Assembly: GCF_020085105.1 (NCBI RefSeq)
Contig: NC_058055.1
Span: 28,185,372-28,249,371 of the forward strand
DNA length: 64,000 bases
Origin: Siniperca chuatsi
Taxonomy: Eukaryota; Chordata; Actinopteri; Centrarchiformes; Sinipercidae
Reading direction: 5' to 3'
Shown here: piece by piece, positions 1 through 31,415 of the stretch
How positions within the stretch are numbered: position 1 is the stretch's first letter
Layout of the letters: the number at the start of each line of letters is the position of its first letter
The notes under the pieces: generated by a model
Told to the model about the DNA's origin: nothing
Databases searched by the model: none
The model's input: the letters and a program-made list of their open reading frames with translations, nothing else
Made by a program: the position numbers and the translations under genes

Positions 1-854
1 ATCTAATGATTTTCTTTAAAAAAGTTGACAGTTTAGTGTCACTTTGTTTTACTACATAAAATCAATGTAATAATTACTGAATGAAGTTATGATAGAAGAT
101 ATTTGGGAGCAGACGTTTCAGCAACATGCTTTAAATTTAGACAATAAAACATTCAGTCGAGTCGAAGTTGTTTTACAGACAGATTTAAAGCTGACAGTAC
201 AGTTGGTAAAGCTTCACTAACAACTCTGACGGCGGATGGCTGATGATGGCTAAGTTCAAGCAAGATAAAAAACGACTCATCTGTAACTGTGTCATTGACA
301 GTGTCTAATAAAATCAGCAGTTGTGAGGTTCAAACTCTCAGATTTTGCACAATTTCATGATCTTCAGCTCCTTTAACCTCAGTCACGCAGCAGTGAAGTG
401 ACACAATAAAAAGGCGGAACCTGATTGGTCCTCTTGTGTACATTCCAAACACTGATTGGTGCTTCGCAGGTGACTTTGAAGATAGAACCTTTTCCTTTTT
501 CATATTATAGTAAACAATAATAAATTAAACTAAAAATTAATCTTCACAAAAGCTTAATAGCTTGTCAAAAAAAACACAGTTTCATGTAAATAACAAATTT
601 TAGATCAAACGTCAGACAGAACCTTATAATTTAAGGTCACGATGTGAGATGTAGCAGCATTGATTGATGTATTGACGGCACATTTTGCAGGTGCAGAGTG
701 CAAGTGATATATTATCATACAGTGTGGAAAATAGTTTAAGATTTAACATGTCAGGTGTTTCAAGCAGACAGACTAAACCATTTTATTTCTCTTGTGACTA
801 CAGCAGTCTGTTTTCGCTGGTGTTCATGAGGTTTCTCCTGGTGGTGTTTTTCAG
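1..854. other. Upstream slco2b1 intron, left edge
   Basis: No coding exon is visible. The 3' end is a normal acceptor (TTTTTCAG at 847-854) for the first exon in the window. Two GATTGGT motifs (inverted CCAAT) occur near 423 and 454, but nothing else marks a promoter. Confidence 0.6.
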
Positions 855-21601
<20,747 letters not shown>

Positions 21602-21852
21602 AAAAACACAACAAGCGGACGCAGGACAGAAAGACGCAGAGGCTGAAGGAGAAAAAGGAAGAGTTCAGAAAGTAGGCTAAGATGGTCGGAAAGGAACATG
21701 GAAGCTGCCACACTGCTGCGAGTCACTCAGTGTGTGCTGAGTGTTTCTCCTGCCTTCCATGTAAAGGACCAGTCAGCCTGCATAACAAGGCTAAGATACT
21801 TTTTGATATCATATTTTATTACATCCATACTTTAAATGCTCTGCTAACATTT

Positions 21853-22215
21853 CCAGTGTTGGAAGAAGTATTTTTTAACTTAAAAAGTAGCAATACCACA
21901 GTGTAGAAATACTCCTATTGGCTTCAAATGGACTTAAAGTACCCAGTCCGTTTCAAAACAATCAATATGATATATAATTGGATTATATTTTTCATGCATT
22001 CTGGTGAAAGTATTTTAATTACTTTATATACTGCTAGGTAGCTTAATCTATAATGATCATCACAATAATCATCTTAATACATAACTTTGTTGATTATAAT
22101 TTGTGCTAATAATCTGAATCTGCAAGTAACTAGTAACTAAATCTGTCAGACAAATGTAGAGGAGTAAAAAGTCCAATATTTGCCTCTAAAAGTGGTGGAG
22201 TAGAAGTATAAAGTG
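21853..22215 (+). repeat. AAGTA-rich teleost interspersed repeat
   Basis: It begins CAGTGTTGGAAGAAGTATTT, has the GTAGAAATACTCC and AAAAAGTCCAATATTTGCCT motifs of this family, and ends near GGTGGAGTAGAAGTATAAAG. Confidence 0.65.
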
Positions 22216-23289
22216 GCATAACATAAGCTGATCCATATATTGTGACTTATATGATGTATACACTGTTTTTATATGATGTAGTGAGCCCAACCAAATGTTG
22301 AATCTGGTGCTGACGTTTAATAAGCTGCAGTTCCTTTAATGACCACTAGGATCCGCTCAAAGAAAACTCTGACTGTATTGCAGTGAATGTGAAAACTCCC
22401 AATTAGCTGTGAAATGCTAGCTGCTTGGCTCTAGAGATAGCAATGTCTGCCGCTACTTTGGTCCAGGCTGAAATTTTAAACTATTTTGAGATTATTATTA
22501 TTATTATTACTTTGGTGATCCTCTGATTTGTCATCTAGCGCCGTTCATCAATTGCAATAGCTGGGTTTCAGCCTGTGCAGGGCAGTCGCTATGCATACTT
22601 ATAACACAATATGTAGAATTCAAATACTTTGCACTAAAATGTCAAGATTTGGGCCTGAATCCATCAGCAACACTACTAAATACCCATATACAGTGGTTTT
22701 CAGCCGAAAAAAGTGGTTTAGGGGTTTAGCTACTCTTAGTCTGGGTTTGATTACATTAAATGATAGACTTTGGCTGGTGTTAGGCATCCATATTTGTTTG
22801 GTTTTCGGGTATTATTAAGTGACGAGTCAGATATTTCTGCAGTTTGAGAAAAATCTGAGTTTCCCAGTAGTAATTACGATTTGGATGTCGACATGATCTC
22901 TATTTACAAGTCGGAAACTCATAATTACTCAGATTTAATAAGACTGTGGCATAAATACAGCCTCACAGAGCCACTAGCATGACTGTAGACTCTTGCGACC
23001 TTCTCTTACGTCCTTAATTACACCTAGCTTTAGCTTCTTTTTGCTCAAATTAAGGCTTTCTGGCTCCAGTAGTTTCCAGGCTCAGGGACAGCTCTGAGCT
23101 GTGAGGTGATTTTGGTGTCGTGGCCACAGTCGGTACTGCAGGTCACATGACTCACACACTTGCTAACTGGACAATCATTGAATAAGAAATGGCTATAAAA
23201 AGCATGGATACATTTTTATGAGCATCAAAATTACTCTGAAATGGTATTGAGCCATCAAAAGGTCTTGGGGTGCCCTGGTGGCCGAGGGA

Positions 23290-23640
23290 TTAAAGGGACA
23301 GTTCACCCCAAAATCAATTCCTCTCACCTGTAGAGCTGTTTATCCATCTAGATAGTTTTGGTGTGAGTTGCTGAGTTTTGGAGATATTGGCTGTAGAGAT
23401 GTCTGCATTTTTTTTTTATGATGGGACTATATGGCACTCGGCTTTTACTCATGATTCGTACATTTGAAAAACTCAACAGCAACGTCTCTTTCCAGAAATC
23501 ATGACCCGGTTAATCAAGATAATCCACAGATTAGTTGTGAGCAGTCTTTCTACCAATAGTTCCTACATGAAACAACAAATCTGTGGATTATCTTGATTAA
23601 CAGGATTATGCCCTAAAAATAAAAATAAAAAGGTCTGTAA
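23290..23640 (+). repeat. Teleost repeat with a long perfect hairpin
   Basis: It contains AAAGGGACAGTTCACCCC, the CTCAACAGCAAC motif shared with 11385-11475, and a 24-base perfect inverted repeat (23509-23532 against 23578-23601). Confidence 0.6.
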
Positions 23641-23843
23641 AGAGCTGTAACCCTAAACACCAAAGTATCCAGATGTCTTAATACAGCCATGAGAGCTTTG
23701 GAAAGCCGTGGGAGATGTCACAGACACTACATCCATGTTTTTCTGAGATTGAAGAGCAAACTGAACGTGTTGACATTTTAATAGTCATATGACTCGGCTG
23801 GCATCTGGCCATCATGTTGGTTCTTTGAATTCATTTAAATGTC

Positions 23844-23849
23844 AATAAA
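23844..23849 (+). terminator. slco2b1: Candidate slco2b1 polyadenylation signal
   Basis: A canonical AATAAA 2.2 kb after the stop, with a GT-rich element about 20 bases downstream. Confidence 0.4.
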
Positions 23850-24865
23850 AAAATATCTGACGTGTTTTGATTTGGGGTTTTGTTTTTAATTAGACGATAC
23901 AAAAACCCACAAACATTAATCTCAGTACGTAACTGTAACTCTTATGTTTCTTCATTACCTCCTCTGCAGTGATGAGACTTTACAATCACATGTATTTTTT
24001 TAAGCAAAGAAAATGTATAAAAGCAATTTTTTATAGATTCTTTTCATCAAATGAGTTATTTGATATTTCTTTATACTGATGGACTGCAGCTTTAACTCAG
24101 ATCGAACAGTCTGGACCTTTTCACTGAGGTAAAAGTTTTGTTTTTGCTGTCGTCTGTAGCATCTTTGTGTTCTCACTTTGATCAAAATACTGTATATATT
24201 CTTGAGTTTTTTGTTAAATGTTTTTGTTCCTTTGTTTTGTACATTCTCCATTATTTTTTAGTTTTTTCTTTGTTAATATACTTTGACATATGATGGTGTT
24301 GACTATGTTTCAGTGTTGAATGAAACTTTCTAAAAGGCCACTGTGCAGTACCAAGGGAACAGCTCAACCCCGGAGTTCAGAAAGACCTATATTACACACA
24401 TATATTACAACATATATTGTATAAAAAAATGCATCTTTGGTCCTTCGGTGGTCCAAGTGATGCTATTTAAAAGTGTATTTGTATTATAAAGCGTAAACCC
24501 TCTGTGTATTTGCATTTGCATAATTCTACTGTTTTAGTTAGGCTCAAGTTAGCAAACTGGCTAACTAAAATTATTAGCTAACTAAGATTTTCTGCCTTAT
24601 TCACTGGACTGTAGTCTAATGTCAAAAGCGTCTGCGGTTCTGGTTGTCTTGCTTCACCTTCTGATGTGAAATTCTCTATTGTTATTCCTACGTTTGATAA
24701 ATGTTTATAAATCTAAAACTCTGAGTGAATTTTAAGAAATTTAATAAATCTCTGATATAAATCAGCTGTTTCCAGATTCTGTTGTTTTTAAACAAGGCAC
24801 AGATGCTTTTTGCTTCCTGAAAACACAAACTGTGTTCATCCAGACTGAAATAACTCAACTATTGG

Positions 24866-24950
24866 ATGCAGCCCGTCCTCACCTGTAAAACCAAGTAGTA
24901 TTGTTCCCTAAACCTAACCAAACTGTGACCATTTCACAACGTTAATCACA
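24866..24950 (+). repeat. Fragment of GCAGCCCGTCCTCACC repeat
   Basis: GCAGCCCGTCCTCACC, CCTAAACCTAACCAAACTG and CACAACGTTAA match, in order, the longer copy at 63565-63930. Confidence 0.6.
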
Positions 24951-26289
24951 TGTTCAACATCATGTGTCTTATGTTATGCAACTTTTCAGACCCTCTTAGC
25001 GACTTTATTTCAAAAAAGCGACAGATCATCAGCGAAAAGGCGAGAAATACATTCAATTATATTGTAATTCATTCCCATGCATGCTGCGGCTCTTCTGCCA
25101 ACAGTGTCTCTCTTCCTCTCCTCTCCACTCTCTCTCCGGATCTCTGGATTAGGATGTTATAGCTGGTAAATATGTAAATAGTTCGTTTGATCTTCTCCCT
25201 CCTCCTCCCTCCCTTTGTAGATTCTTTCATTTATTTTTTTACTTCAAATTCACGATGTCCCTGTAGTGAGTTTGGGATTATTTGGCCAAAGATTTTTCTA
25301 TCTACGTTCTATATTGCTCAAGCTAAGGTGATCTCTCCCTCACTGCACTAAGCTGTTTGCAAATGAATGCACAAATTTGTCAATTGCAAAACTTCTCACT
25401 AAGAGATTTATTAAAAGTTAAGAGCCAAATAAAATAACTGCAATCTTCGTCACAGTATTTATTTAAAACATTCCTGAGCTCTGATGATCTGCACACAGAC
25501 AAGTCCGGGCAGCAGCTTTAAATCGTTGTTCGTAGAAACGTGTCAACTCCGTGGCAGTTGGAGCTCAGACACTCCTGTTTGTTTTCTGCTGCAGGCTCAA
25601 ACATGTTAACTGCTCCGGTGATGACGTCTGTCAGTCTGACATGCATCAAATAAGAATTTAAATGTCAATCATTTAGAGATTTATTCAGCTGCACTGAAGT
25701 GACCCAACCCATCATTTCACCCCTTAATGCCAAAAACTGTCATCGATGCCACAACACGTGAAACACCGTGAGACACTCAGTGATGTTACACAACTTACCT
25801 TTTGTACCAAACATTCAAGGCCACTGATTCCGGCTGAAATAAAGCTGAGCAAAATCTGATCCTTTCTTGACTGAACTCCACTGCGTTTCTCTGCTGAACT
25901 CTCGACTCCAGTTAATATTTCAATCATGTCAGATCAATAATTTAAGTTTATCCACTTCATAGTTTTGAACCAGGACCTTCAGACCTTGAGCCCGTGAAAA
26001 ATAAGGTGTGCCAAATGTACAAGGCTACAGCTATTATTTCATTGTGTCAGATAAATATTTAATTAACGGGGATGTTGCACCTGGTATAATCTGGTTTCTA
26101 ATCAGGTTTTTCTCACGTACAACAGATTTCCCGATTAACCTGATTTATTGCATGCATGTAAACGCACGCGTTTTCATCACAACTTACCACTGAAGGAAGC
26201 GTTCCATTGAAAACTAATGACTGATCCCATTCACCTCCATTGTTCTGAGGCGGAGGCAGAAAATCTGGAATCTGTAATCTGTTTCCACA
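24951..26289. other. Intergenic, nothing recognised
   Basis: No exon, RNA gene or confidently named repeat. Short open frames here lack splice context and similarity. Confidence 0.4.
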
Positions 26290-26450
26290 GTCACATTGTG
26301 GGGACTCGCCTTCCTTATGGGGACAAAATGCACGTCCCCATAAAGTAAATCATTCCATTTTAGGGTGAAGACTTGGTTTAAGGGTAAGGTTAGGTTAGGG
26401 TTAGGGTAAGTCTCCAGGGAATGAATGTAAGTCAATGTATAAGTAAAAAA
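26290..26450. repeat. GGGGAC / TTAGGG-like interspersed repeat
   Basis: GTGGGGACTCGCC and ATGGGGACAAAATGCACGTC blocks lead into AAGGTTAGGTTAGGGTTAGG. Only about three telomere-like units are present, in a layout like that at 3560-3760. Confidence 0.5.
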
Positions 26451-27117
26451 AAAGTAATACTATTATAATAAAATAAAGGAAATAGATGCACAAATTAAAG
26501 GGAAAGTCAGCGATTTTTGGAGAAAGATTGTTCATATTTGAACTCAACAGCCAAACAAATTCACCCCTCCCTCCAGTGCTCCTTCAGAAGTTTCGCCCCC
26601 CAAATTCATGGACGCACATCGCCAAGGCAACGACACTAACAACTGGGCAATATGGCAAAATCCAGAGTGTCTGCTGCCCGAGGGTAAGTTAGCCTCAATA
26701 AGGGGAAGCAATTTTTATCGCTGTGAAAATACAGGTGGCATATGTTTTTTGTAGCTACTGTAGCAAGTGTGACAAATATTTAAATAGGTGCTGAAGCCAA
26801 ATACTTATTTAAGCCAAAGTCGAAGTCAAGGAGTAGCTTAGCCTATGTATCGGTAACATTATCGCTAGTAACTTGTACTCTACGGTCAGTGATACATGGA
26901 GCAACACTGTTTATTGCGAATTTTAAAAGAACAAGGATTTTCTTCTTACTGTGGTGTAATTCCACAGACGAGCACAGAGGCAGGACAAGTAACGTTACAC
27001 AGTAACTCCAAGGGAAAGAATGTGAGGTCTGCCATAGCAAGGAAAATATTTTCATAGCAAGTCATATCTCCGATGTTATGTATATTTAATTTCTATCACG
27101 GTGTAGCTCCATTCCTC

Positions 27118-27537
27118 TAGTGACGGGACTTACGGCTCTTTGAAGGGAGCCGGCTCTTCATTCAGTGCCACTTCTGCTGGTCGCCGCCTCAGTTACTTTC
27201 TTATTTGTTGCAAGAAATAAATATGCAAGACTCTTCATCTGCAATACATTGAAATATTCAGTCATATTGATGGTAAAAAAGTGGGATATGTTGAGAATAA
27301 CTATCCGTGTTGAATAACAAAATAACACCCTACTAATGAAATGAGTATGGTTAATAAATACTTACACAACTCTATACAGACACATAGAGTATATTTAAAT
27401 AAAATTTGTACGATATATTATGAAACAAAATATTTCTGCTTTGTTCAAAAGTGTCATTTGTCCATTGTCATGCGTTTCATCTCCCGGTGTGATCGGGAGC
27501 TCATAGAGCCGAATCGTTCTCGACCGACACGTCACTA
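27118..27537 (+). mobile_element. hAT-like MITE, copy 1
   Basis: Inverted ends TAGTGACGGGAC (27118) and the complement of TAGTGACGTGTC (ending 27537) are flanked by an 8-base near-duplication, CATTCCTC at 27110-27117 and CGTTCCTC at 27538-27545. Sub-terminal GAGCCGGCTC motifs and the 8-base duplication are typical of hAT elements. No transposase is encoded. A second copy in the opposite orientation is at 37847-38181. Confidence 0.8.
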
Positions 27538-28189
27538 CGTTCCTCGAGGAAGAGGACGAGGAAGAAGGAGAGTAGCCGGCGCGAGCATGAGTGTTGCTGA
27601 TTGGCTGGAGTGGCGTTGTGTGGCTCGGTATGAGCCACTTTGCTGTTTGTACTCAGCCCTGGCTCTGTGAATGAGAAACAGATTTGTCTTCAGCTGAACG
27701 GACGGCTAGGACTGAGAGGAGACTTGACTAAAACTGTATTGGATTAGAATCGCTGACTGCACCTTTAAACAAAGCAATGCAGCAGCTTAAATACAGGACA
27801 ATGAAGTAATACAGAATGTAATGTTTTCAAGTGGCATTGTTTTGGTCTGTGCAGCAGGATATCTGGTCCTGTCTGGCTCAACAAAAGAAACTCATTTCAA
27901 GGTCATCTGCATGTTTAGCCACATCATCCTAAACACAGCTATCATCATCATCATCATCATTTTTGTAAATAATAATGATGGAATAATAATTTATAAATAA
28001 TATCATCTTGTAAAGTGAAGTGAGAGACGCAGACAGGAAACAGTGTTTCCGTCTAAAGGATCTATTTCATCACGAAGACGTGGGACAGTCTGCTGCCAAA
28101 ACACAGAATAAGAGGAAGTGAGTGTTTTGTTTGCGTTTGGTTTTTTTAAGGGTTTTATTTGTCACATAGACTTAGATGTGCTAGCTGCA

Positions 28190-28250
28190 GCTGAAATGAT
28201 TAATCAATTAATCGACTGATAGAAAACTATTTTGATTCTTTAAGTTGATC
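28190..28250. repeat. AATTAATCGA-type repeat fragment
   Basis: The stretch GCTGAAATGATTAATCAATT and AATCGACTGATAGAAAA is a common teleost repeat piece. A related scrap is near 31515-31540. Confidence 0.4.
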
Positions 28251-28549
28251 CTTCCAGTCAGCGCTCCGTCAGGCTCCTGAAGTTTGAGTTTCCCCCCGTC
28301 ACCCTGTTTATGTTGCTTTATTACGTGGAGGCCGTTGTCATAACCAACAGTGTATTTGGTCCCTGGTTACACAGCCAGGGCCGTATTTGTCTAGCAAAAG
28401 GATATTATGTGCATGTGTACATTTGTTTACATGCTACATGTGTTGTCTGCTGATTTAACTGGGGATAACAACGTTCGCGTTGCAGATACTGAGTCCTGTC
28501 ATTTAAAAGTTGTTTTAATTACTTCATATGTCTAGTTACCGGCTGCCGC

Positions 28550-28765
28550 GGCTCTCAGGACCCGCCCTACTCTGCCTCTGATTGGCCAGTAGTCTTTTAC
28601 CTCGGTACTGCACATGTGCAGCTCCCAACAAAAGGTCGAATAGAAGTGCGACGCCTCACTCGGGAGCTAAAACAGAGATGTGCAGTCATGTCAACCTGTT
28701 CTGGTACAACCCCAAAATAAAATGATGAAGCTGAAAATGGGCATAATATGACCACTTTAAAACTC
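28550..28765 (+). repeat. Teleost repeat ending CATAATATGACCACTTTAA
   Basis: CTCTGATTGGCCAGTAGTC, CTGCACATGTGCAGCTCCCA and GGGCATAATATGACCACTTT are hallmark blocks of an abundant teleost interspersed repeat. Confidence 0.6.
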
Positions 28766-29354
28766 CGTTTTGGCCCGTTCTCTTATGCTTTTGAGAAAAG
28801 ATAGCTCTTGCATGTATTACATGTTGTGCACTTAACGTGTATTTATAGTCCGATGCAGAGAGAGATTGCGACTCAGTGTATTCTGCTGAGGGCTAACGTT
28901 GACACTACATCCAGGTTACTAACACTGTTCTCCATGAAGGAGCTCATCTATTACAGCTTATACAATATATTTAGATACTCTTTTGACAGATCTATCATAT
29001 ATCAATTTGTTCATTGAAATGTGAAGAACAGCGTGGGTCCAGTGAACCTTCACCATCTCAGATGGAACCGATACGTGGAGTTTCCAGGTCTGGCCCATGG
29101 TAGTAAAATAAAGTAGTAAAGAATCGGAATACTTCTTCCACTACTGAGGAAGAGCAATACTTTGACGCAAAGAGGATTTATGTGTATATTTCGTATAGAT
29201 TATGGAGTTTAAAGAGCCTGCGTCCTCTCTGAGATTCCACGTAATCTCCCTTGTCCCCCATTTTCCTCCCTGTCAGCTCATTTTCTTCTGGGCAGCGTTT
29301 CAGAAACCTCAGGAATCTCTGAGTTCTGCGGAAAACCAAGACCATATGTGAGCA

Positions 29355-29355
<1 letters not shown>

Positions 29356-29395
<40 letters not shown>
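29356..29395. repeat. (CA)n microsatellite
   Basis: About 20 CA units in intergenic DNA. A short AAGTA-type repeat scrap lies just left, near 29100-29155. Confidence 0.95.
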
Positions 29396-29397
<2 letters not shown>

Positions 29398-29399
29398 CT

Positions 29400-30911
29400 C
29401 TCTACTTTAAAATACATCCACAACTCTTGTTTACTTAATTGAGCAGATATTTCCTGATTTAAACCCTCTGCTCATTTTGTAGTTTTATTTTAGCAAAGTT
29501 TTTGCTTTGTGTTGAGTAAACTTTGTGTAGAAGATGTGTTTATACTCAGTACAGGAAGGTGTCAAAAAGTAGTAAGGAAAATCATTTTGGCGTCAGTGTT
29601 GACCTGCAAAACACACACTGTTCCAAAATATTGTCCTGCAGAAAGTGTTTTGGGGAATGTGGAAGAAGAGTTTCACAGAGAACAGAGAACCGATCAGAAA
29701 CTGTCTGCAGAATAACTTCAGTTTGAGGCGTTAAAGTAAAGTTTGACAGAGAAACGAATAATCTGAAAAGTCTGAAATTGTGTTTATAGAATACGCACTA
29801 CTGTCCAGTGTGTATTCTACATTTGTGCATTTTACTGATGGGTTTGGTAATCCTGTTTTCGCAGCTTTGTTTCTGTTTAGTTTCGGATTTGGTTTTCGGC
29901 TGGTGGGGAGCGCAGGTCCCACGGTGTGGTCGGCCTGCTCGGCTTCCCTCCCTGTTGTTAAGTTCGGCTGACCAGTCATTGCCCCGATCGTTCCCCTTTC
30001 ATTTCTTTTTGCTGGTGTGCATTTTGGGCAGCACATTTATCAAAAAGAAAACGAACTGCTAAGCTGCTGCTCCTTGACTCTGTGAATTATGTTATTGACC
30101 TCTTTAAAAAACAGAGCCTTTCTGGGGGTCACACCATCATTTCGGGGGCTCGACAGGCATAAGTCCACTGATGTAGATGTCAATGCCTGACGAGCCCCCA
30201 AAATTATGTAACAGTGTTTATTTAGACAAGATTCTTGTACAGCTTGTTATCAGACAACATTAGAAACATTTGGCTTCTTTTGATACAAGGGTTTTGTAAA
30301 ACAATATATGTTATGTTATAGTTCTTAAAATAAGGTATCAAAAAGGTCTGATTTTGGTTTCTGTACTGAAACTCAGGTGTAACCCTGCTGCCAGATAGCC
30401 TTCTTCCCTGTGTGCTAGCAGCCCCTGCTGGCCACAGTTCATTTCACCATGACAGTGTCACAGCGTCCAGTCTGTCGGGCAGAGCCATCCATCTGAAAAC
30501 ACAAGATTCATATTGATACGGCATGATTCTGCAAAACCACATCACTTCTTGGTTTACAAACCCAACATTTACTTTTCACTCTGAAATGAAAAGTGAATCC
30601 CCCGTTCACCCTGACCCCCACGCCCTTCACATTAATATGACACTATGTTTGGCATTTGCACTAAATCTCGGCACTGTACTCAAGTCTTATCCTGCAGAAC
30701 TAAAATAAAACTTTATTTTTTTTAAGTTTGTTCTGAGGATGTCAAAATGAAACGTTCATCCTCTGGAGAGCAGGAATATCCACAGGTAATTTAATTTAAC
30801 GATTTAGTGAAAATTCTGACCAGCAACTGCAACTGAACTGAAATCCCCATCTTTATGCCGCACAGCTGGAGGCGAAAAAACACGAGAGAAGTGTTTTGTT
30901 TCATTGTCTTG
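29400..30911. other. Intergenic between slco2b1 and serpinf1
   Basis: No gene was recognised. It contains the hairpin at 30136-30205 and the candidate serpinf1 polyadenylation signal at its right end. Confidence 0.4.
30144..30199. repeat. 17-bp inverted repeat (hairpin)
   Basis: GGGGGCTCGACAGGCAT (30144-30160) pairs with 30183-30199 with one mismatch and a 22-base loop. The weaker flanks extend the pairing a few bases. It is GC-rich in AT-rich surroundings. Confidence 0.75.
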
Positions 30912-30917
30912 TTTATT
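30912..30917 (-). terminator. serpinf1: Candidate serpinf1 polyadenylation signal
   Basis: AATAAA on the minus strand about 250 bases after the stop. A second AATAAA lies slightly further, near 30710. The choice between them is uncertain. Confidence 0.35.
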
Positions 30918-31121
30918 TCTTTTTACACAAAGGACAATATTTTTTTTTAAACAATCCTTTGGCGATCTCAGAGTATCGTCAGTGTGTTTGAGTTTCCTGT
31001 CAGATTAACATGTTTCAACATGAAAAGTATCATGTCAAATCAAATCAAAATCAAATATCCTCGCAAATATCTGCCACCACAAACGCAAAGCAAACACCTG
31101 AAATCCTCCTAGGACCTGCTA

Positions 31122-31124
<3 letters not shown>

Positions 31125-31164
<40 letters not shown>
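31125..31164. repeat. (CA)n on the gene strand directly after the serpinf1 stop
   Basis: About 20 repeat units abut the TAA stop (31165-31167), so the serpinf1 3' UTR starts with a CA microsatellite. Confidence 0.95.
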
Positions 31165-31168
<4 letters not shown>

Positions 31169-31415
31169 ATCGTCAGGGCCTTGGGGTTGACCACCCTGCC
31201 GATGAAGAGCAGCGCCCCCGACGCTTCGTCCCGGATCAGGTAGAGGAAGGGGCGGTCCACTCGGTAGGACAGGTGGCTTGCCGTTGAGGTGCTACTGGGG
31301 TATAGGTTCCCCTCGGGTGCCATTTCCATGACAACCTTATGATTGACGCTGCTGAGCTTGGCAGGCTGAGCCGAGATCTTCTCCAGGTCCGTGTCCGCTA
31401 GCCAATCAGAGAGAC
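31165..31415 (-). CDS. serpinf1: serpinf1 last exon: reactive loop and C-terminus
   Basis: It encodes LSDWLADTDLEKISAQPAKL, the non-inhibitory loop, then FLYLIRDEASGALLFIGRVV and NPKALTI. The stop is TAA. Confidence 0.95.

Larger units (their letters stand above)
21602..23860 (+). other. slco2b1: Probable slco2b1 3' UTR
   Basis: The first good AATAAA on this strand is at 23844-23849, followed by a GT-rich stretch (GTGTTTTGATTTGGGGTTTT). This suggests a 3' UTR of about 2.2 kb. It includes an AAGTA-type repeat and a hairpin-forming repeat. The end is inferred; an AATAAA near 24743 is an alternative. Confidence 0.4.

Noticed and set aside
26388..26408. TTAGGG-like units suggesting interstitial telomere repeats
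   Set aside because: Only about three imperfect units, within a known-looking dispersed repeat that has a second similar copy at 3560-3760.
29178..29423. Open frame rich in Cys-Val repeats
   Set aside because: It is a translation of the CA/TG microsatellite. Other such frames (near 12622-12819, 31010-31243, 38048-38290, 54627-54902 and 60099-60359) are rejected for the same reason, apart from the real exons they overlap.
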